Part shown: one piece after another, positions 1-7,269 of the stretch
How positions within the stretch are numbered: the stretch's first letter is position 1
Layout of the letters: each line of letters begins with the position of its first letter
Assembly: GCA_017354575.1 (NCBI GenBank)
Contig: JAFMQP010000022.1
Span: forward strand, 1 to 18,859
Origin: Acidothermales bacterium
GTDB taxonomy: Bacteria; Actinomycetota; Actinomycetes; Streptosporangiales; WHST01
Length of the DNA stretch: 18,859 bases
Reading direction: 5' to 3'
The notes under the pieces: model-generated
Seen by the model: only the letters and a program-made list of their open reading frames with translations
Database searches by the model: none
Told to the model about the DNA's origin: nothing
Made by a program: the position numbers and the translations under genes

Positions 1-1230
1 GGCGGCGCGTCCAAGCCCGGCGCGAGCCCGCGGCTGCGGGAGCTGGCCCGCGACCTGCTCGACCAGCTGGACGCCATGCCGAGGGCAGCGGCGGTCGACG
101 CCGCCGAGCCGGACGACCTGGGGGGCATCGTCGCCACCTGGCCCGACGTCCCGTCACTGCCCGGCCCGCCGGACCGCTACACGCTGCGTGAGCGGTTGCG
201 CGGCGCGTGGCTCGGCCGCGCGGCCGGCTGCCTGCTCGGCAAGCCGGTGGAGGGCGTCCCGCGCCGCGGCATCCGCGCGATCCTGGAGGCCACAGGACGG
301 TGGCCGCTCGCCGGCTACGTCACCGCGGACGGGCTGCCGCCGGACGTCGCCGCGCGCTGGCCGTGGCACCCGAGCCACACCGAGAGCCTGGCGGAGAACC
401 TCGACGGCATGCCCGAGGACGACGACCTCGACTTCACCATGCTGGCGCTGCGCGTGCTGGAACGGCACGGCCGCGACTTCACGACCGCCGACGTCGCCCG
501 GGCCTGGCTGGAGGACGTGCCCGCGGGCCGGCTGTTCACGGCTGAGCGCGTCACGTACCGCAACCTGCTCGACGGACACCCGCCGGACGAGGCGGCACGG
601 GTGCGCAACCCGTTCCGCGAGTGGATCGGCGCGCAGATCCGCACCGACCTCTACGGCTGGGTGTGTCCCGGCCGGCCGCGGGACGCCGCGCGGCTCGCCT
701 GGCGGGACGCGCGGCTCAGCCACACGCGCAACGGCGTCTACGGGGCGATGTTCGTCGCGGCGGCGAACGCTACCGCGCTCGTGACCGACGACGTCCGCAC
801 GGTCCTGGAGCAGGCGCTCGGCGTCGTGCCGCCGACGAGCCGGCTCGCGAAGGCCGTCCGTTCGGCCACGGCGCTCGCCGAGGTGGGCGTCGAGCCGGAG
901 GAGGCGCTGGACGCGTTGCACGCGGCGTACGGTCACCTGCACTGGGTGCACGTGCTCAACAACGTCGCGCTGGTGGCGTACGCGCTGGCCGCGAGCGGCG
1001 GCGACTTCGCGACGGGCGTCGCGACGGCGGTCACCGGCGGGTGGGACACCGACTCCGACGGCGCCACGGTCGGCGCCCTGCTGGGTGCGATGGCGGGCGA
1101 GCGCGGCATCCCGTCGTCCTGGACGGCGCCGCTGCGCGACCGCGTGGCGTCGTGCGTGCCCGGGTGCGACGGTGCCTCGCTCAGGTCGCTCGCCGACCGC
1201 ACGCACGCGCTCCTGGCGAGGGACGGGTAG
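1..1230 (+). CDS. ADP-ribosylglycohydrolase family protein (5' end outside window)
   Basis: The reading frame is open from base 1 to the TAG at 1228-1230, so the start probably lies upstream. The first in-frame ATG is at 76. The ADP-ribosylglycohydrolase fold begins near base 180 with the family's opening motif (GAWLGRAAGCLLGKPVEG). The two acidic metal-binding clusters of this binuclear Mg/Mn family are visible: EDDDLDFT at about 415-438 and DTDSDGATVG at about 1045-1074. Family members remove ADP-ribose from proteins or small molecules, or hydrolyse related N-glycosides. The exact substrate cannot be read from sequence. E. coli yegU belongs to the same broad family and sits beside a nucleoside transporter and a PfkB kinase, so a nucleoside-derived substrate is possible. 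The stop overlaps the start of the next gene by one base (TAGTG), which implies co-translation. The family call is firm; substrate and N-terminus are not. Confidence 0.85.
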   Translation, partial: GGASKPGASPRLRELARDLLDQLDAMPRAAAVDAAEPDDLGGIVATWPDVPSLPGPPDRYTLRERLRGAWLGRAAGCLLGKPVEGVPRRGIRAILEATGRWPLAGYVTADGLPPDVAARWPWHPSHTESLAENLDGMPEDDDLDFTMLALRVLERHGRDFTTADVARAWLEDVPAGRLFTAERVTYRNLLDGHPPDEAARVRNPFREWIGAQIRTDLYGWVCPGRPRDAARLAWRDARLSHTRNGVYGAMFVAAANATALVTDDVRTVLEQALGVVPPTSRLAKAVRSATALAEVGVEPEEALDALHAAYGHLHWVHVLNNVALVAYALAASGGDFATGVATAVTGGWDTDSDGATVGALLGAMAGERGIPSSWTAPLRDRVASCVPGCDGASLRSLADRTHALLARDG

Positions 1231-2057
1231 TGCGGGACGACGCCGCCGTCACGGTCGCCGTGTGCCAGCTGGCGCCGGTGCTCGGCGACGTCGAGGGGAA
1301 CGTGGCGCGCGCCCTGGCCGCCGTCGCGGGCGCCGCCGCGGCCGGCGCGCGGCTGGTCGTCCTGCCCGAGCTGGTGAGCAGCGGCTACGCGTTCAGCGGA
1401 CCCGACGAGCTGGCGCGGTGCGCGGAACCTCCCGGCGGGCCCACGGTGACGCGCCTGGCCGCCGCGGCGCGTGCGCACGGCGCCGTCGTCGTGGCCGGGT
1501 TCCCCGAGCTGGCCGACGGCGGCGAGATGTGCAACAGCGCCGTGCTGGCCGACCCGTCGGGCGTGCGCGCCGTCTACCGCAAGGCCCATCTGTGGGACCG
1601 CGAGAAGGCCTTGTTCACGGCCGGTTCCGCGCCGCCTGCCGTCGTCGACACCGGCGTCGGACGGGTCGGCGTGATGGTCTGCTACGACCTCCGGTTCCCC
1701 GAGTGGCTGCGCCTCGCGACGCTCGACGGCGCGGAGATCGTGTGCGCGCCCGCCAACTGGCCGGCCGAGCCGCGGACCGCGGGGGAGCGGCCTGTCGAGG
1801 TCGTCCGGCTGCAGGCGTCGGCGTCCGTGAACCACGTCTACGTCGCCGCCGCCGACCGTGTCGGCCGGGAGCGGGGCGTCGACTGGGTGGGCGGCTCGGC
1901 GATCGTCGCACCGGACGGCTACCCGCTCGCGGTCGCCGATCCCGCGCGCGGCGAGCAGCTGCTCACGGCCGAGTGCCGGCCGGCCGCGGCGCGCGACAAG
2001 CGGGTGTCGCCGCACAACGACGTGCTCGCCGACCGTCGCCTCGACCTGTACGGCTGA
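1230..2057 (+). CDS. Nitrilase-superfamily carbon-nitrogen hydrolase (amidase-like)
   Basis: This 275-residue protein has the complete Glu-Lys-Cys catalytic triad of the carbon-nitrogen hydrolase superfamily. E47 lies in LVVLPEL, K118 in YRKAHLW, and the nucleophile C151 in GVMVCYDLRFPE. The length matches single-domain members of about 260-290 residues. Such enzymes hydrolyse amide or carbamoyl bonds through a thioester intermediate. The sequence around the Lys and Cys resembles bacterial aliphatic amidase or omega-amidase-like members rather than true nitrilases, but the substrate is unassigned. I chose GTG 1230 because its first base is the last base of the upstream TAG and the fold begins directly after it; upstream in-frame codons lie inside the preceding gene. 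The one-base overlap implies translational coupling to the ADP-ribosylglycohydrolase, so a shared pathway, perhaps catabolism of a nitrogenous glycoside, is plausible but unproven. Confidence 0.85.
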   Translation: MRDDAAVTVAVCQLAPVLGDVEGNVARALAAVAGAAAAGARLVVLPELVSSGYAFSGPDELARCAEPPGGPTVTRLAAAARAHGAVVVAGFPELADGGEMCNSAVLADPSGVRAVYRKAHLWDREKALFTAGSAPPAVVDTGVGRVGVMVCYDLRFPEWLRLATLDGAEIVCAPANWPAEPRTAGERPVEVVRLQASASVNHVYVAAADRVGRERGVDWVGGSAIVAPDGYPLAVADPARGEQLLTAECRPAAARDKRVSPHNDVLADRRLDLYG

Positions 2058-2104
2058 TCCTGCGCTCTGCGCGAACAGCGCGGCCCGGTGTCGGCGCTCC
2101 GCTC

Positions 2105-2110
2105 TACGTT
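2105..2110 (+). promoter_or_regulatory. Candidate -10 element of a leaderless promoter
   Basis: TACGTT matches the actinobacterial -10 pattern TANNNT. It ends seven bases before the ATG at 2118, so transcription would begin at or next to the start codon. No Shine-Dalgarno sequence precedes this ATG, which fits a leaderless mRNA. No convincing -35 is visible. Confidence 0.4.
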
Positions 2111-2117
2111 GGTACGC

Positions 2118-2807
2118 ATGGACTTCGTCGAGGTGGTGCCGAGCCTGTACCGGATCGAGCTCGACTTCGTGAACGCGTATCTCTGGTGCGATCCCGGTGA
2201 CCTCACGCTCGTCGACAGCGGCTACCACGGCACGGGCGCGGCCGTTCTCGACGCCGTCCGCCGGCTCGGTCAAGACCCGGCCGAGCTGCGGCGGGTCATC
2301 GTGACCCACAGCCACGACGACCACACAGGCGGCGCGTCCGAGATCGTCGAGACGCTCCCGGACGTCAGCGTGATCGCGTCCCGGGCCGACGCACCCGTGA
2401 TCCGCGGCGAACGCGAGCAGGCGGCGCCCGTGCTCGAGGACTGGGAGCGACGGATGGCGGACGGGTTGCCCGACCTTCCCAAGGCGCCGCCGGTCCGCGT
2501 CGACCTGGAGGTCGAGGACGGCGACCTGCTCGGCTTCGCAGGCGGCGCCACCGTCGTCGCAGTGCCGGGGCACACCGCGGGCAGCATCGCGATCCACCTG
2601 CCGTTGCACCGCGTCCTGTTCACCGGCGACATCGCGGCGAACGTCCAGCGGCTCATCCCCGGCGTCTTCCACCTCGACCGTGCCGAGGCGCAGCGGTCGT
2701 TCGAGCGGCTCGCCGACCTGGACGTCGACACCGCCTGCTTCGGCCACGGCGAGCCGGTCGCGCACGACGCCGCCACCGCCCTGCGTAGCGTTGCCGCGGA
2801 GCTGTGA
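2118..2807 (+). CDS. Metallo-beta-lactamase-fold hydrolase
   Basis: This 229-residue protein has the full metal-ligand set of the MBL superfamily. It carries the HxHxDH motif (H64, H66, D68, H69 in THSHDDHTGG), H152 in VPGHTAG, the bridging D171 in FTGDI, and H210 in FGHGEP. It is a compact MBL without extra domains, resembling the small glyoxalase II or lactonase-like hydrolases common in actinomycetes. The substrate cannot be deduced. ATG 2118 is preferred over an in-frame upstream GTG at 2088. MDFVEVVPSLYRIELDFVN is a typical MBL N-terminus, and a -10-like TACGTT sits seven bases upstream. The 60-base gap after the hydrolase gene and its own promoter suggest separate transcription. Confidence 0.88.
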   Translation: MDFVEVVPSLYRIELDFVNAYLWCDPGDLTLVDSGYHGTGAAVLDAVRRLGQDPAELRRVIVTHSHDDHTGGASEIVETLPDVSVIASRADAPVIRGEREQAAPVLEDWERRMADGLPDLPKAPPVRVDLEVEDGDLLGFAGGATVVAVPGHTAGSIAIHLPLHRVLFTGDIAANVQRLIPGVFHLDRAEAQRSFERLADLDVDTACFGHGEPVAHDAATALRSVAAEL

Positions 2808-2829
2808 CACGCGGATCGCCACCGCACGG

Positions 2830-2835
2830 TAGCGT
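2830..2835 (+). promoter_or_regulatory. Candidate -10 element upstream of a GTG mini-ORF
   Basis: TAGCGT fits TANNNT and ends seven bases before GTG 2843, the same geometry as at 2105-2118. It is the best candidate promoter for the mini-ORF and the gene at 2947. No clear -35 is seen. Confidence 0.4.
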
Positions 2836-2842
2836 TCGGCCC

Positions 2843-2950
2843 GTGGCTCAGTTTCCCGACGACCTCGTCCGCCCCGCCCTACGCTCACGCGCGGCGGGCG
2901 GCGAGGGCACCGTTCCCGCTGCGATGCTCACTTCGGAGGCCGTCTCGTGA
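2843..2950 (+). CDS. Candidate leaderless 35-residue ORF, coupled to the next gene
   Basis: A GTG-initiated ORF of 35 codons plus TGA fills the gap between the MBL gene and the gene at 2947. It begins MAQFPDDLVRPALRS and ends MLTSEAVS. The GTG lies seven bases after a TAGCGT -10-like hexamer, the spacing of leaderless starts. Its stop overlaps the next start as GTGA (2947-2950), typical of translational coupling. The peptide resembles nothing I recognise and has no membrane segment or metal motif. It could be a regulatory leader peptide, a tiny protein, or just untranslated leader. The overlap and the promoter spacing are the only support. Confidence 0.35.
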   Translation: MAQFPDDLVRPALRSRAAGGEGTVPAAMLTSEAVS

Positions 2951-3849
2951 CACAGGGAACCGAGAGTGTGGGCTTCGACCGCGCCGCCGCGACGTCGGCG
3001 TGGGAGCGGCTCGTCGCCGAGTACGCGGCCGGGCGGGACTCCGAGGACCTCGTGCCCTACTGGGCGGAGCTGCTCGGTGCGGCGACCGGCGCCGACCTGG
3101 AGCAGGCCGAGGAGGAGGTGCGCGGGTTCGCGCCCACGCCGTCCGGTCCCCGGCCAGAGGCCGACGTCGTCGTCGAGGTGATGAACGGGGTGAGCGACCT
3201 CGTCGTCCGGCTGTGTGCCGACGTGGTGCTCTACGGCGACGAGGCCGACCCCAACGCTCTGGTCGCCGAGGCGCGACGGCTGAACGACCGCTACTGCGAC
3301 CTCTACGACCTCGTCGTCGAGCTGCATCCCGACGTGCCGCTCGACGAGGACGACGCCGACGACGAGGACGAGGACGAGTCCGTGCCCGCCGTGCCCGCAC
3401 CGGTCGCCACGCGGCCGGTGGCGCCGGCCGCCGAGGGCCCGGCGCCGTGGCTGCACCGCACCGGTACGCCGGTGGCGAGCGACGCGCTCGCGGGTCTGGT
3501 GCGGCGCCTCGTCACGGCGTACTCCCAGCGGGCCGAGGCGGTGACGCTGGAGGCCATGTGGCGCAGCGCGTTCGCGGCCGCGAGCGGTTGTGCGGCCGCC
3601 GTCGTCCAGGACGTCTGCGATTCCGCGCGGCTGCCCGCAGAACCGCTCTCCGAGACACGCGCGGCGAACGAGGTGGCCGCCGGGTTCGAGGAGCTGTTCG
3701 CGGCCGCCGTCGTCCGGCTGTTCGCCCCGGACGGGACCGGCAACGGCGACCTCGCCGACGAGGCCCGCCGGCTCGTCCAGCGTCGCGACGCCCTGTTCGA
3801 CCTGATGGAGACGCAGTACCCGGGCATCTACGCCGACGAGGACGCCTGA
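2947..3849 (+). CDS. Uncharacterised protein with an internal duplication and acidic linker
   Basis: I do not recognise this 300-residue protein. It is rich in Ala, Glu, Asp and Val, looks helical, and has no signal peptide or membrane segment. Residues about 16-130 and 178-293 appear to be two copies of one helical module. RLVAEY (21-26) matches RLVTAY (187-192), W39 matches W205, G48 matches G214, and AEARRLNDRYCDLYDLVVELHP (107-128) matches DEARRLVQRRDALFDLMETQYP (271-292). They are joined by a strongly acidic stretch (residues 133-144) followed by a Pro/Ala linker. GTG 2947 has a good Shine-Dalgarno (GGAGG at 2935-2939, seven bases away) and overlaps the preceding mini-ORF stop. The gene is convergent with the membrane-protein gene ending at 3863. 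Coding status is firm; function is unknown. Confidence 0.75.
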   Translation: MTQGTESVGFDRAAATSAWERLVAEYAAGRDSEDLVPYWAELLGAATGADLEQAEEEVRGFAPTPSGPRPEADVVVEVMNGVSDLVVRLCADVVLYGDEADPNALVAEARRLNDRYCDLYDLVVELHPDVPLDEDDADDEDEDESVPAVPAPVATRPVAPAAEGPAPWLHRTGTPVASDALAGLVRRLVTAYSQRAEAVTLEAMWRSAFAAASGCAAAVVQDVCDSARLPAEPLSETRAANEVAAGFEELFAAAVVRLFAPDGTGNGDLADEARRLVQRRDALFDLMETQYPGIYADEDA

Positions 3850-3862
3850 CACGCCCACGGGG

Positions 3863-4312
3863 TCAGCTGATCCGGCGCACCAGCCCCGCGACGATCCGGC
3901 CGACGATCAGCCAGAAGATCGCGGCCAGCCCGTAGTCGACGAGCACCGCGACCCGCTTGTCCGCCGGGGTGAACAGGTCGCGGAAGAACACGACCAGCCC
4001 GTCCGCCCAGTGGGAGACGAACGTGACGAGCGGGTTGTGCGGGTTCGCGGTGAAGATCACGAACACGATGTGCAGCGCGAGCACGACGGCGAACACCGCG
4101 GCGAGAACGTTCACGACGGTGACCGTCCAGTGCACGACGGTCGCGCGGAACCGGCGTGCCCGCTCACGCTCCTCGGCACGGCGTTGCTCCCGGTCGGACC
4201 GGGCCCGGTCGCGCTCCTCCGCGCGCTCGCGCCCCGCCTCACGCTCCCGCTTAGCCACGGTCTCCTCGTCCCCGCCCCTGGGGTCCTGCCTGGTGTCCGC
4301 CACGGCCGCCAT
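3863..4312 (-). CDS. Small membrane protein with charged N-terminal region and two TM helices
   Basis: This 149-residue protein starts at ATG 4312 (complement). Residues about 15-55 are almost entirely Arg, Glu, Asp and Lys with Ala, and probably form a charged helix or coiled coil in the cytoplasm. Two hydrophobic helices follow, at about 58-88 (VVHWTVTVVNVLAAVFAVVL...) and 120-145 (VAVLVDYGLAAIFWLIVGRI). The intervening loop carries NPHNPLVTF and WADGLVVFFRDLF. It ends in a basic RR tail. I do not recognise a named family, but similar short, charged-then-hydrophobic proteins are common in actinomycetes. The gene is divergent from the HAD-LarE gene, with a 96-base gap, and convergent with 2947. 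A longer upstream extension of this frame is antisense to the HAD-LarE gene and is not credible. Confidence 0.7.
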   Translation of the reverse strand: MAAVADTRQDPRGGDEETVAKREREAGRERAEERDRARSDREQRRAEERERARRFRATVVHWTVTVVNVLAAVFAVVLALHIVFVIFTANPHNPLVTFVSHWADGLVVFFRDLFTPADKRVAVLVDYGLAAIFWLIVGRIVAGLVRRIS

Positions 4313-4396
4313 TGTGCCCCTGCCACATACCCAGAACAAGGAACGCCGGTCCGACCCACCGGTGATCTCGCGCTCAGCGGCGGCAGGGGGTGAGCA

Positions 4397-4402
4397 TAGG
4401 CT
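4397..4402 (+). promoter_or_regulatory. Candidate -10 element of a leaderless promoter
   Basis: TAGGCT matches TANNNT and ends six bases before GTG 4409, with no Shine-Dalgarno between. It would give an essentially leaderless mRNA for the HAD-LarE gene. Confidence 0.4.
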
Positions 4403-4408
4403 GGACGG

Positions 4409-5824
4409 GTGCAGCAGTCCCTCGCGCGGTCGTTCGTCGTCGGCTTCGACCTCGACCTGACCCTCGCCGACCCGAGGGCGGGGATCGCCCGCATCTACCG
4501 TGAGGTGTCCGAGCGTACCGGCGTCCACATCGACGTCGACCTCGTCGTCTCCCGGCTCGGGCCGCCGCTCGAATGGGAGATGGGCCAGTGGTTCCCCCCC
4601 GAGCGGGTCGACGAGGCCGCGGCGCTGTACCGCTCGCTGTACCAGCTGGCCATCCCCGTCACCACCGAGCTGCCGGGCGCGCGCGAGGCGGTCGCCGCGG
4701 TCCACCGGCTCGGCGGCCGAGTGGTCGTCATCACCGCGAAGCACGCCCCGAGCGCCGAGGCGACGCTGCGCCACCTCGGCATCGAGGCCGACGAGGTGGT
4801 CGGCCGGCGCTGGGCCGAGGGCAAGGGCGACGCGCTGCGCGAGCGCGGCGGCGTGGTCTACGTCGGCGACCACCCAGGTGACGTGCGGGCCGCGCGGGCC
4901 GCCGACGCCGTCGCGGTCGGCGTCCGCACCGGCGGCGTCGAACCAGAGGGAGCCGACGTCCTGCTCGACGACCTCACGTCGTTCCCCGCGTGGCTCGACG
5001 GGTACGTCCTCGACGCCCGGCTGCGGGCGCTGGACGCCGGGCTGCGCGAGCTCGGCGGCGTCGTCGTCGCGTTCTCCGGCGGCGCCGACTCCGCCTTCCT
5101 GCTCGCCGCGGCCGTCCGCGCGCTCGGCGCCGACGCCGTCGTCGCCGCGACGGCGGTCTCGTCCAGCCTGCCCGCCGCCGAGCTGGCCGCGGCGCGCGCG
5201 TTCGCCGCCGGGCTGGGCGTCCGCCACGTCACGCCCGCCACCGAGGAGATGTCGCGGGACGGCTACCAGGCGAACGCGGGCAACCGTTGCTACTTCTGCA
5301 AGGCCGAGCTGGTGGACGTCCTCGGCCCGCTGGCCGCTGCGGAGGGAAAGGCGTTCGTCGTCACCGGCACCAACGCCGACGACGCGGCGGACGACTTCCG
5401 TCCCGGCATCAGGGCGGCCGCCGAGCGGGGCGCGCGTACGCCGCTGCTCGACGCCGGCTTCACCAAGGCGCAGGTGCGTGCGGCGAGCCGGCGCTGGGGC
5501 CTGTCGACGTGGGACAAGCCGGCCGCGGCCTGCCTGTCCAGCCGGGTGGCGTACGGCGTCCGCATCACGCCGAAGCGGCTCGCGCGGGTGGAGGCGGCCG
5601 AGGCCGCGCTGCGCGAGGCACTCGCCGCGGCGGACATCCCGGTCCGCGACCTGCGGGTGCGCGACCTCGGCGACCACGCGCGGATCGAGGTCGACCGCGA
5701 GCACGTGCCGGCCGTCGCCGCGTCGGCCGCGTGCGTCGAAGCCGTGGCGGCCGCCGGGTTCGGCCGCGTCGAGGTCGACACGCAGGGTTTCCGCTCCGGC
5801 TCCATGAACGAGCTGCTGAGGTGA
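4409..5824 (+). CDS. larE: HAD phosphatase-LarE-type sulfur transferase fusion
   Basis: This single 471-residue frame holds two enzymes. Residues about 8-200 are a HAD hydrolase of the phosphoglycolate phosphatase type. They include the nucleophile/acid-base pair D14 and D16 in FDLDLTL, the Thr motif in VVVITAKH, and the late acidic motif in VYVGDHPGDVRAA. Residues about 208-471 are a PP-loop ATPase of the LarE family, with SGGADS at 223-228, NRCYFCK with C294 and C297, and AACLSSR with C375. LarE enzymes adenylate and then sulfurate the pyridinium dicarboxylate precursor of the nickel-pincer nucleotide cofactor. Members with three cysteines (CxxC plus the later Cys) are known to hold a [4Fe-4S] cluster that donates sulfur, rather than sacrificing a cysteine. 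This protein has that set. No stop, frameshift or plausible internal start separates the domains (linker about 200-215). No larB or larC is in the window, so the pathway and the HAD substrate are inferred only. Confidence 0.85.
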   Translation: MQQSLARSFVVGFDLDLTLADPRAGIARIYREVSERTGVHIDVDLVVSRLGPPLEWEMGQWFPPERVDEAAALYRSLYQLAIPVTTELPGAREAVAAVHRLGGRVVVITAKHAPSAEATLRHLGIEADEVVGRRWAEGKGDALRERGGVVYVGDHPGDVRAARAADAVAVGVRTGGVEPEGADVLLDDLTSFPAWLDGYVLDARLRALDAGLRELGGVVVAFSGGADSAFLLAAAVRALGADAVVAATAVSSSLPAAELAAARAFAAGLGVRHVTPATEEMSRDGYQANAGNRCYFCKAELVDVLGPLAAAEGKAFVVTGTNADDAADDFRPGIRAAAERGARTPLLDAGFTKAQVRAASRRWGLSTWDKPAAACLSSRVAYGVRITPKRLARVEAAEAALREALAAADIPVRDLRVRDLGDHARIEVDREHVPAVAASAACVEAVAAAGFGRVEVDTQGFRSGSMNELLR

Positions 5825-5852
5825 TGACCGGCCCACGGCGAGCGGAAGTCGA

Positions 5853-5878
5853 TACGCTGGCGCGGCACCAAGGAAAGG
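5853..5878 (+). promoter_or_regulatory. Promoter -10 and ribosome-binding site of the cold-shock gene
   Basis: TACGCT (5853-5858) is a TANNNT -10 candidate. A strong AGGAAAGG Shine-Dalgarno lies at 5871-5878, seven bases before GTG 5886. Unlike several neighbours, this gene would have a short 5' leader of about 20 bases. Confidence 0.45.
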
Positions 5879-5885
5879 ACGACTC

Positions 5886-6269
5886 GTGCCCACTGGCAAG
5901 GTGAGGTTCTACGACCGGGACAAGGGTTTCGGCTTCGTGAGCCGCGACGACGGCGGCGACGTGTACGTGCACTCGTCGGCGCTGCCCAGCGGTGTCACGT
6001 CGCTGCGTCCCGGCCAGCGGGTCGAGTTCGGCGTGGCCGAGGGTCGCCGCGGGCAGCAGGCGCTGTCGCTGCGCGTCCTCGACCCGGCCCCGTCCGTCGC
6101 GAAGGCACAGCGCAAGAACCCGGACGAGATGGGCCTGATCGTCGAGGACCTCATCAAGATGCTCGACACCCTCGAGGAGGGCTACCGGCGCGGGCGTCAC
6201 CCGGACGCGCGCACCGCCGGTCGGCTCGCGTCCGTGCTGCGTGCCGTCGCCGACGACATCGAGGCGTGA
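5886..6269 (+). CDS. Cold-shock-domain protein with C-terminal extension
   Basis: This 127-residue protein has an N-terminal cold-shock domain (about 1-66) with both RNA-binding motifs: RNP1 KGFGFV at 13-18 and RNP2 VYVHSS at 26-31. A helical tail (about 72-127) follows, containing DEMGLIVEDLIKMLDTLEEGYRRGRHP. Classical Csp proteins are about 67 residues. This longer two-part form is widespread in actinomycetes. It should bind single-stranded RNA or DNA as a chaperone or transcription antiterminator. The role of the tail is unknown. GTG 5886 is fixed by the strong AGGAAAGG seven bases upstream. psuG begins four bases after its stop, so the two could be co-transcribed. Confidence 0.88.
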   Translation: MPTGKVRFYDRDKGFGFVSRDDGGDVYVHSSALPSGVTSLRPGQRVEFGVAEGRRGQQALSLRVLDPAPSVAKAQRKNPDEMGLIVEDLIKMLDTLEEGYRRGRHPDARTAGRLASVLRAVADDIEA

Positions 6270-6273
6270 GCTC

Positions 6274-7191
6274 GTGACCGGGATCGCGGTCGCGGGGGAG
6301 GTGCGCGACGCCGTCGGCGCGGGCGCGCCCGTCGTCGCGCTGGAGTCCACGATCTTCACGCACGGCCTGCCGCGTCCCCTCGACCTCGAGGTCGCGCGGG
6401 AGGCGGAGAAGGCACTGCGCGCGGACGGCGTCGTGCCCGCGACGGTCGGCGTCGTCGACGGCGTGCCGACGGTGGGCCTCACCGACGCGCAGATCGAGCG
6501 GCTCGCCACCGACGACGCCGCGGTGAAGGTCAGCATCCGCGACCTTCCGGTAGCGGCGGCGAAGCGGCTCGGCGGCGGCACCACCGTGGCGGCGACGTCG
6601 ATGCTCGCGCACCGCGCGGGTGTCCGGGTCTTCGCCACCGGCGGCCTCGGCGGCGTGCACCACGGCGCGAGCACGACGTTCGACGAGTCGGCCGACCTCG
6701 TCGCGCTCGCGGCCACGCCCGTGGTCGTCGTCAGCGCCGGCGTGAAGTCGATCCTCGACATCGGTGCGACGCTGGAACGCCTGGAAACACTGAACATCCC
6801 GGTCGTGGGCTACCGCACGACCCGCTATCCCGGGTTCTACGTCGCCGACTCCGGCCACCGCCTCGACCACGCCGTCGACGGCCCGGACGAGGCCGCCGCG
6901 GTCGCCCGGGCACGCGACGAGCTGGGGCTGTCCTCGGCGGTGCTCGTGGCGAACCCGGTGCCCGCGGTGGACGAGCTCGACCCGGCAGAGCACGGGCGGC
7001 TGGTCGCGGGCGCGTGGGACGCGGCGGAGCGTGCGGGGATCGTCGGGCACGACATCACGCCGTTCCTGCTCGACCACATCCAGCGCGCGACGGGCGGACG
7101 CAGCCTCGAGGTGAACGTCGCCGTGTACCGCAACAACGTCGCCGTCGCGGGCGACATCGCCCGCGCGCTCGCGCCCTCCGCATCCGCGTGA
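6274..7191 (+). CDS. psuG: Pseudouridine-5'-phosphate glycosidase
   Basis: PsuG cleaves the C-C glycosidic bond of pseudouridine 5'-phosphate to give uracil and ribose 5-phosphate. This is the second step of pseudouridine catabolism in the cytoplasm. The 305-residue length is typical. Family motifs are clear: VALESTIFTHGLP near the start with E24, FATGGLGGVHHGA, TFDESADL with the putative metal ligand D141, AGVKSILD with the putative catalytic K158, and a C-terminal RNNVAVAGDIA segment. The D141-K158 spacing of 17 equals that of D149-K166 in E. coli PsuG, and E24 corresponds to E31. An upstream in-frame GTG at 6241 would overlap the cold-shock gene, so GTG 6274, four bases after that gene's stop, is preferred. 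The partner kinase lies downstream beyond a palindromic spacer. Confidence 0.92.
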   Translation: MTGIAVAGEVRDAVGAGAPVVALESTIFTHGLPRPLDLEVAREAEKALRADGVVPATVGVVDGVPTVGLTDAQIERLATDDAAVKVSIRDLPVAAAKRLGGGTTVAATSMLAHRAGVRVFATGGLGGVHHGASTTFDESADLVALAATPVVVVSAGVKSILDIGATLERLETLNIPVVGYRTTRYPGFYVADSGHRLDHAVDGPDEAAAVARARDELGLSSAVLVANPVPAVDELDPAEHGRLVAGAWDAAERAGIVGHDITPFLLDHIQRATGGRSLEVNVAVYRNNVAVAGDIARALAPSASA

Positions 7192-7231
7192 CGGCGACCG
7201 ACGTGATCGCGCCTGGTTCGGTGTCCGGTCC

Positions 7232-7269
7232 GGCCCTGGTTGATCACGTTAACATGATCAACCAGGGCC
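7232..7269. repeat. 38-bp near-perfect palindrome (element A, part 1)
   Basis: Two 15-base perfect arms (7232-7246 and 7255-7269, GGCCCTGGTTGATCA and its complement) flank eight bases that include the self-palindrome GTTAAC. The core reads TGATCATGTTA joined directly to ACGTGATCA on the minus strand. It is notably A/T-rich for this genome and lies in the psuG-psuK gap. It is too symmetric and lacks a T tract, so it is not a standard terminator. It may be a protein-binding site or a dispersed repeat related to 17919-18050. Confidence 0.85.

Noticed and set aside
621..1229. N-terminal extension of the nitrilase frame back to 621
   Set aside because: The extension is an Arg/Gly/Ala-rich shadow of the ADP-ribosylglycohydrolase gene. 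The hydrolase fold starts right after GTG 1230.
2062..2079. Hairpin after the nitrilase-like gene
   Set aside because: The stem is interrupted by mismatches after four pairs and has no T tract, so it is too weak to call a terminator.
933..2888. Antisense ORF of 651 codons on the minus strand
   Set aside because: It covers three recognised sense genes and has shadow-like composition with no conserved motif.
4409..5824. A complete lar (nickel-pincer) operon
   Set aside because: Only a LarE-type domain is present; no LarA, LarB or LarC homologue lies in the window.
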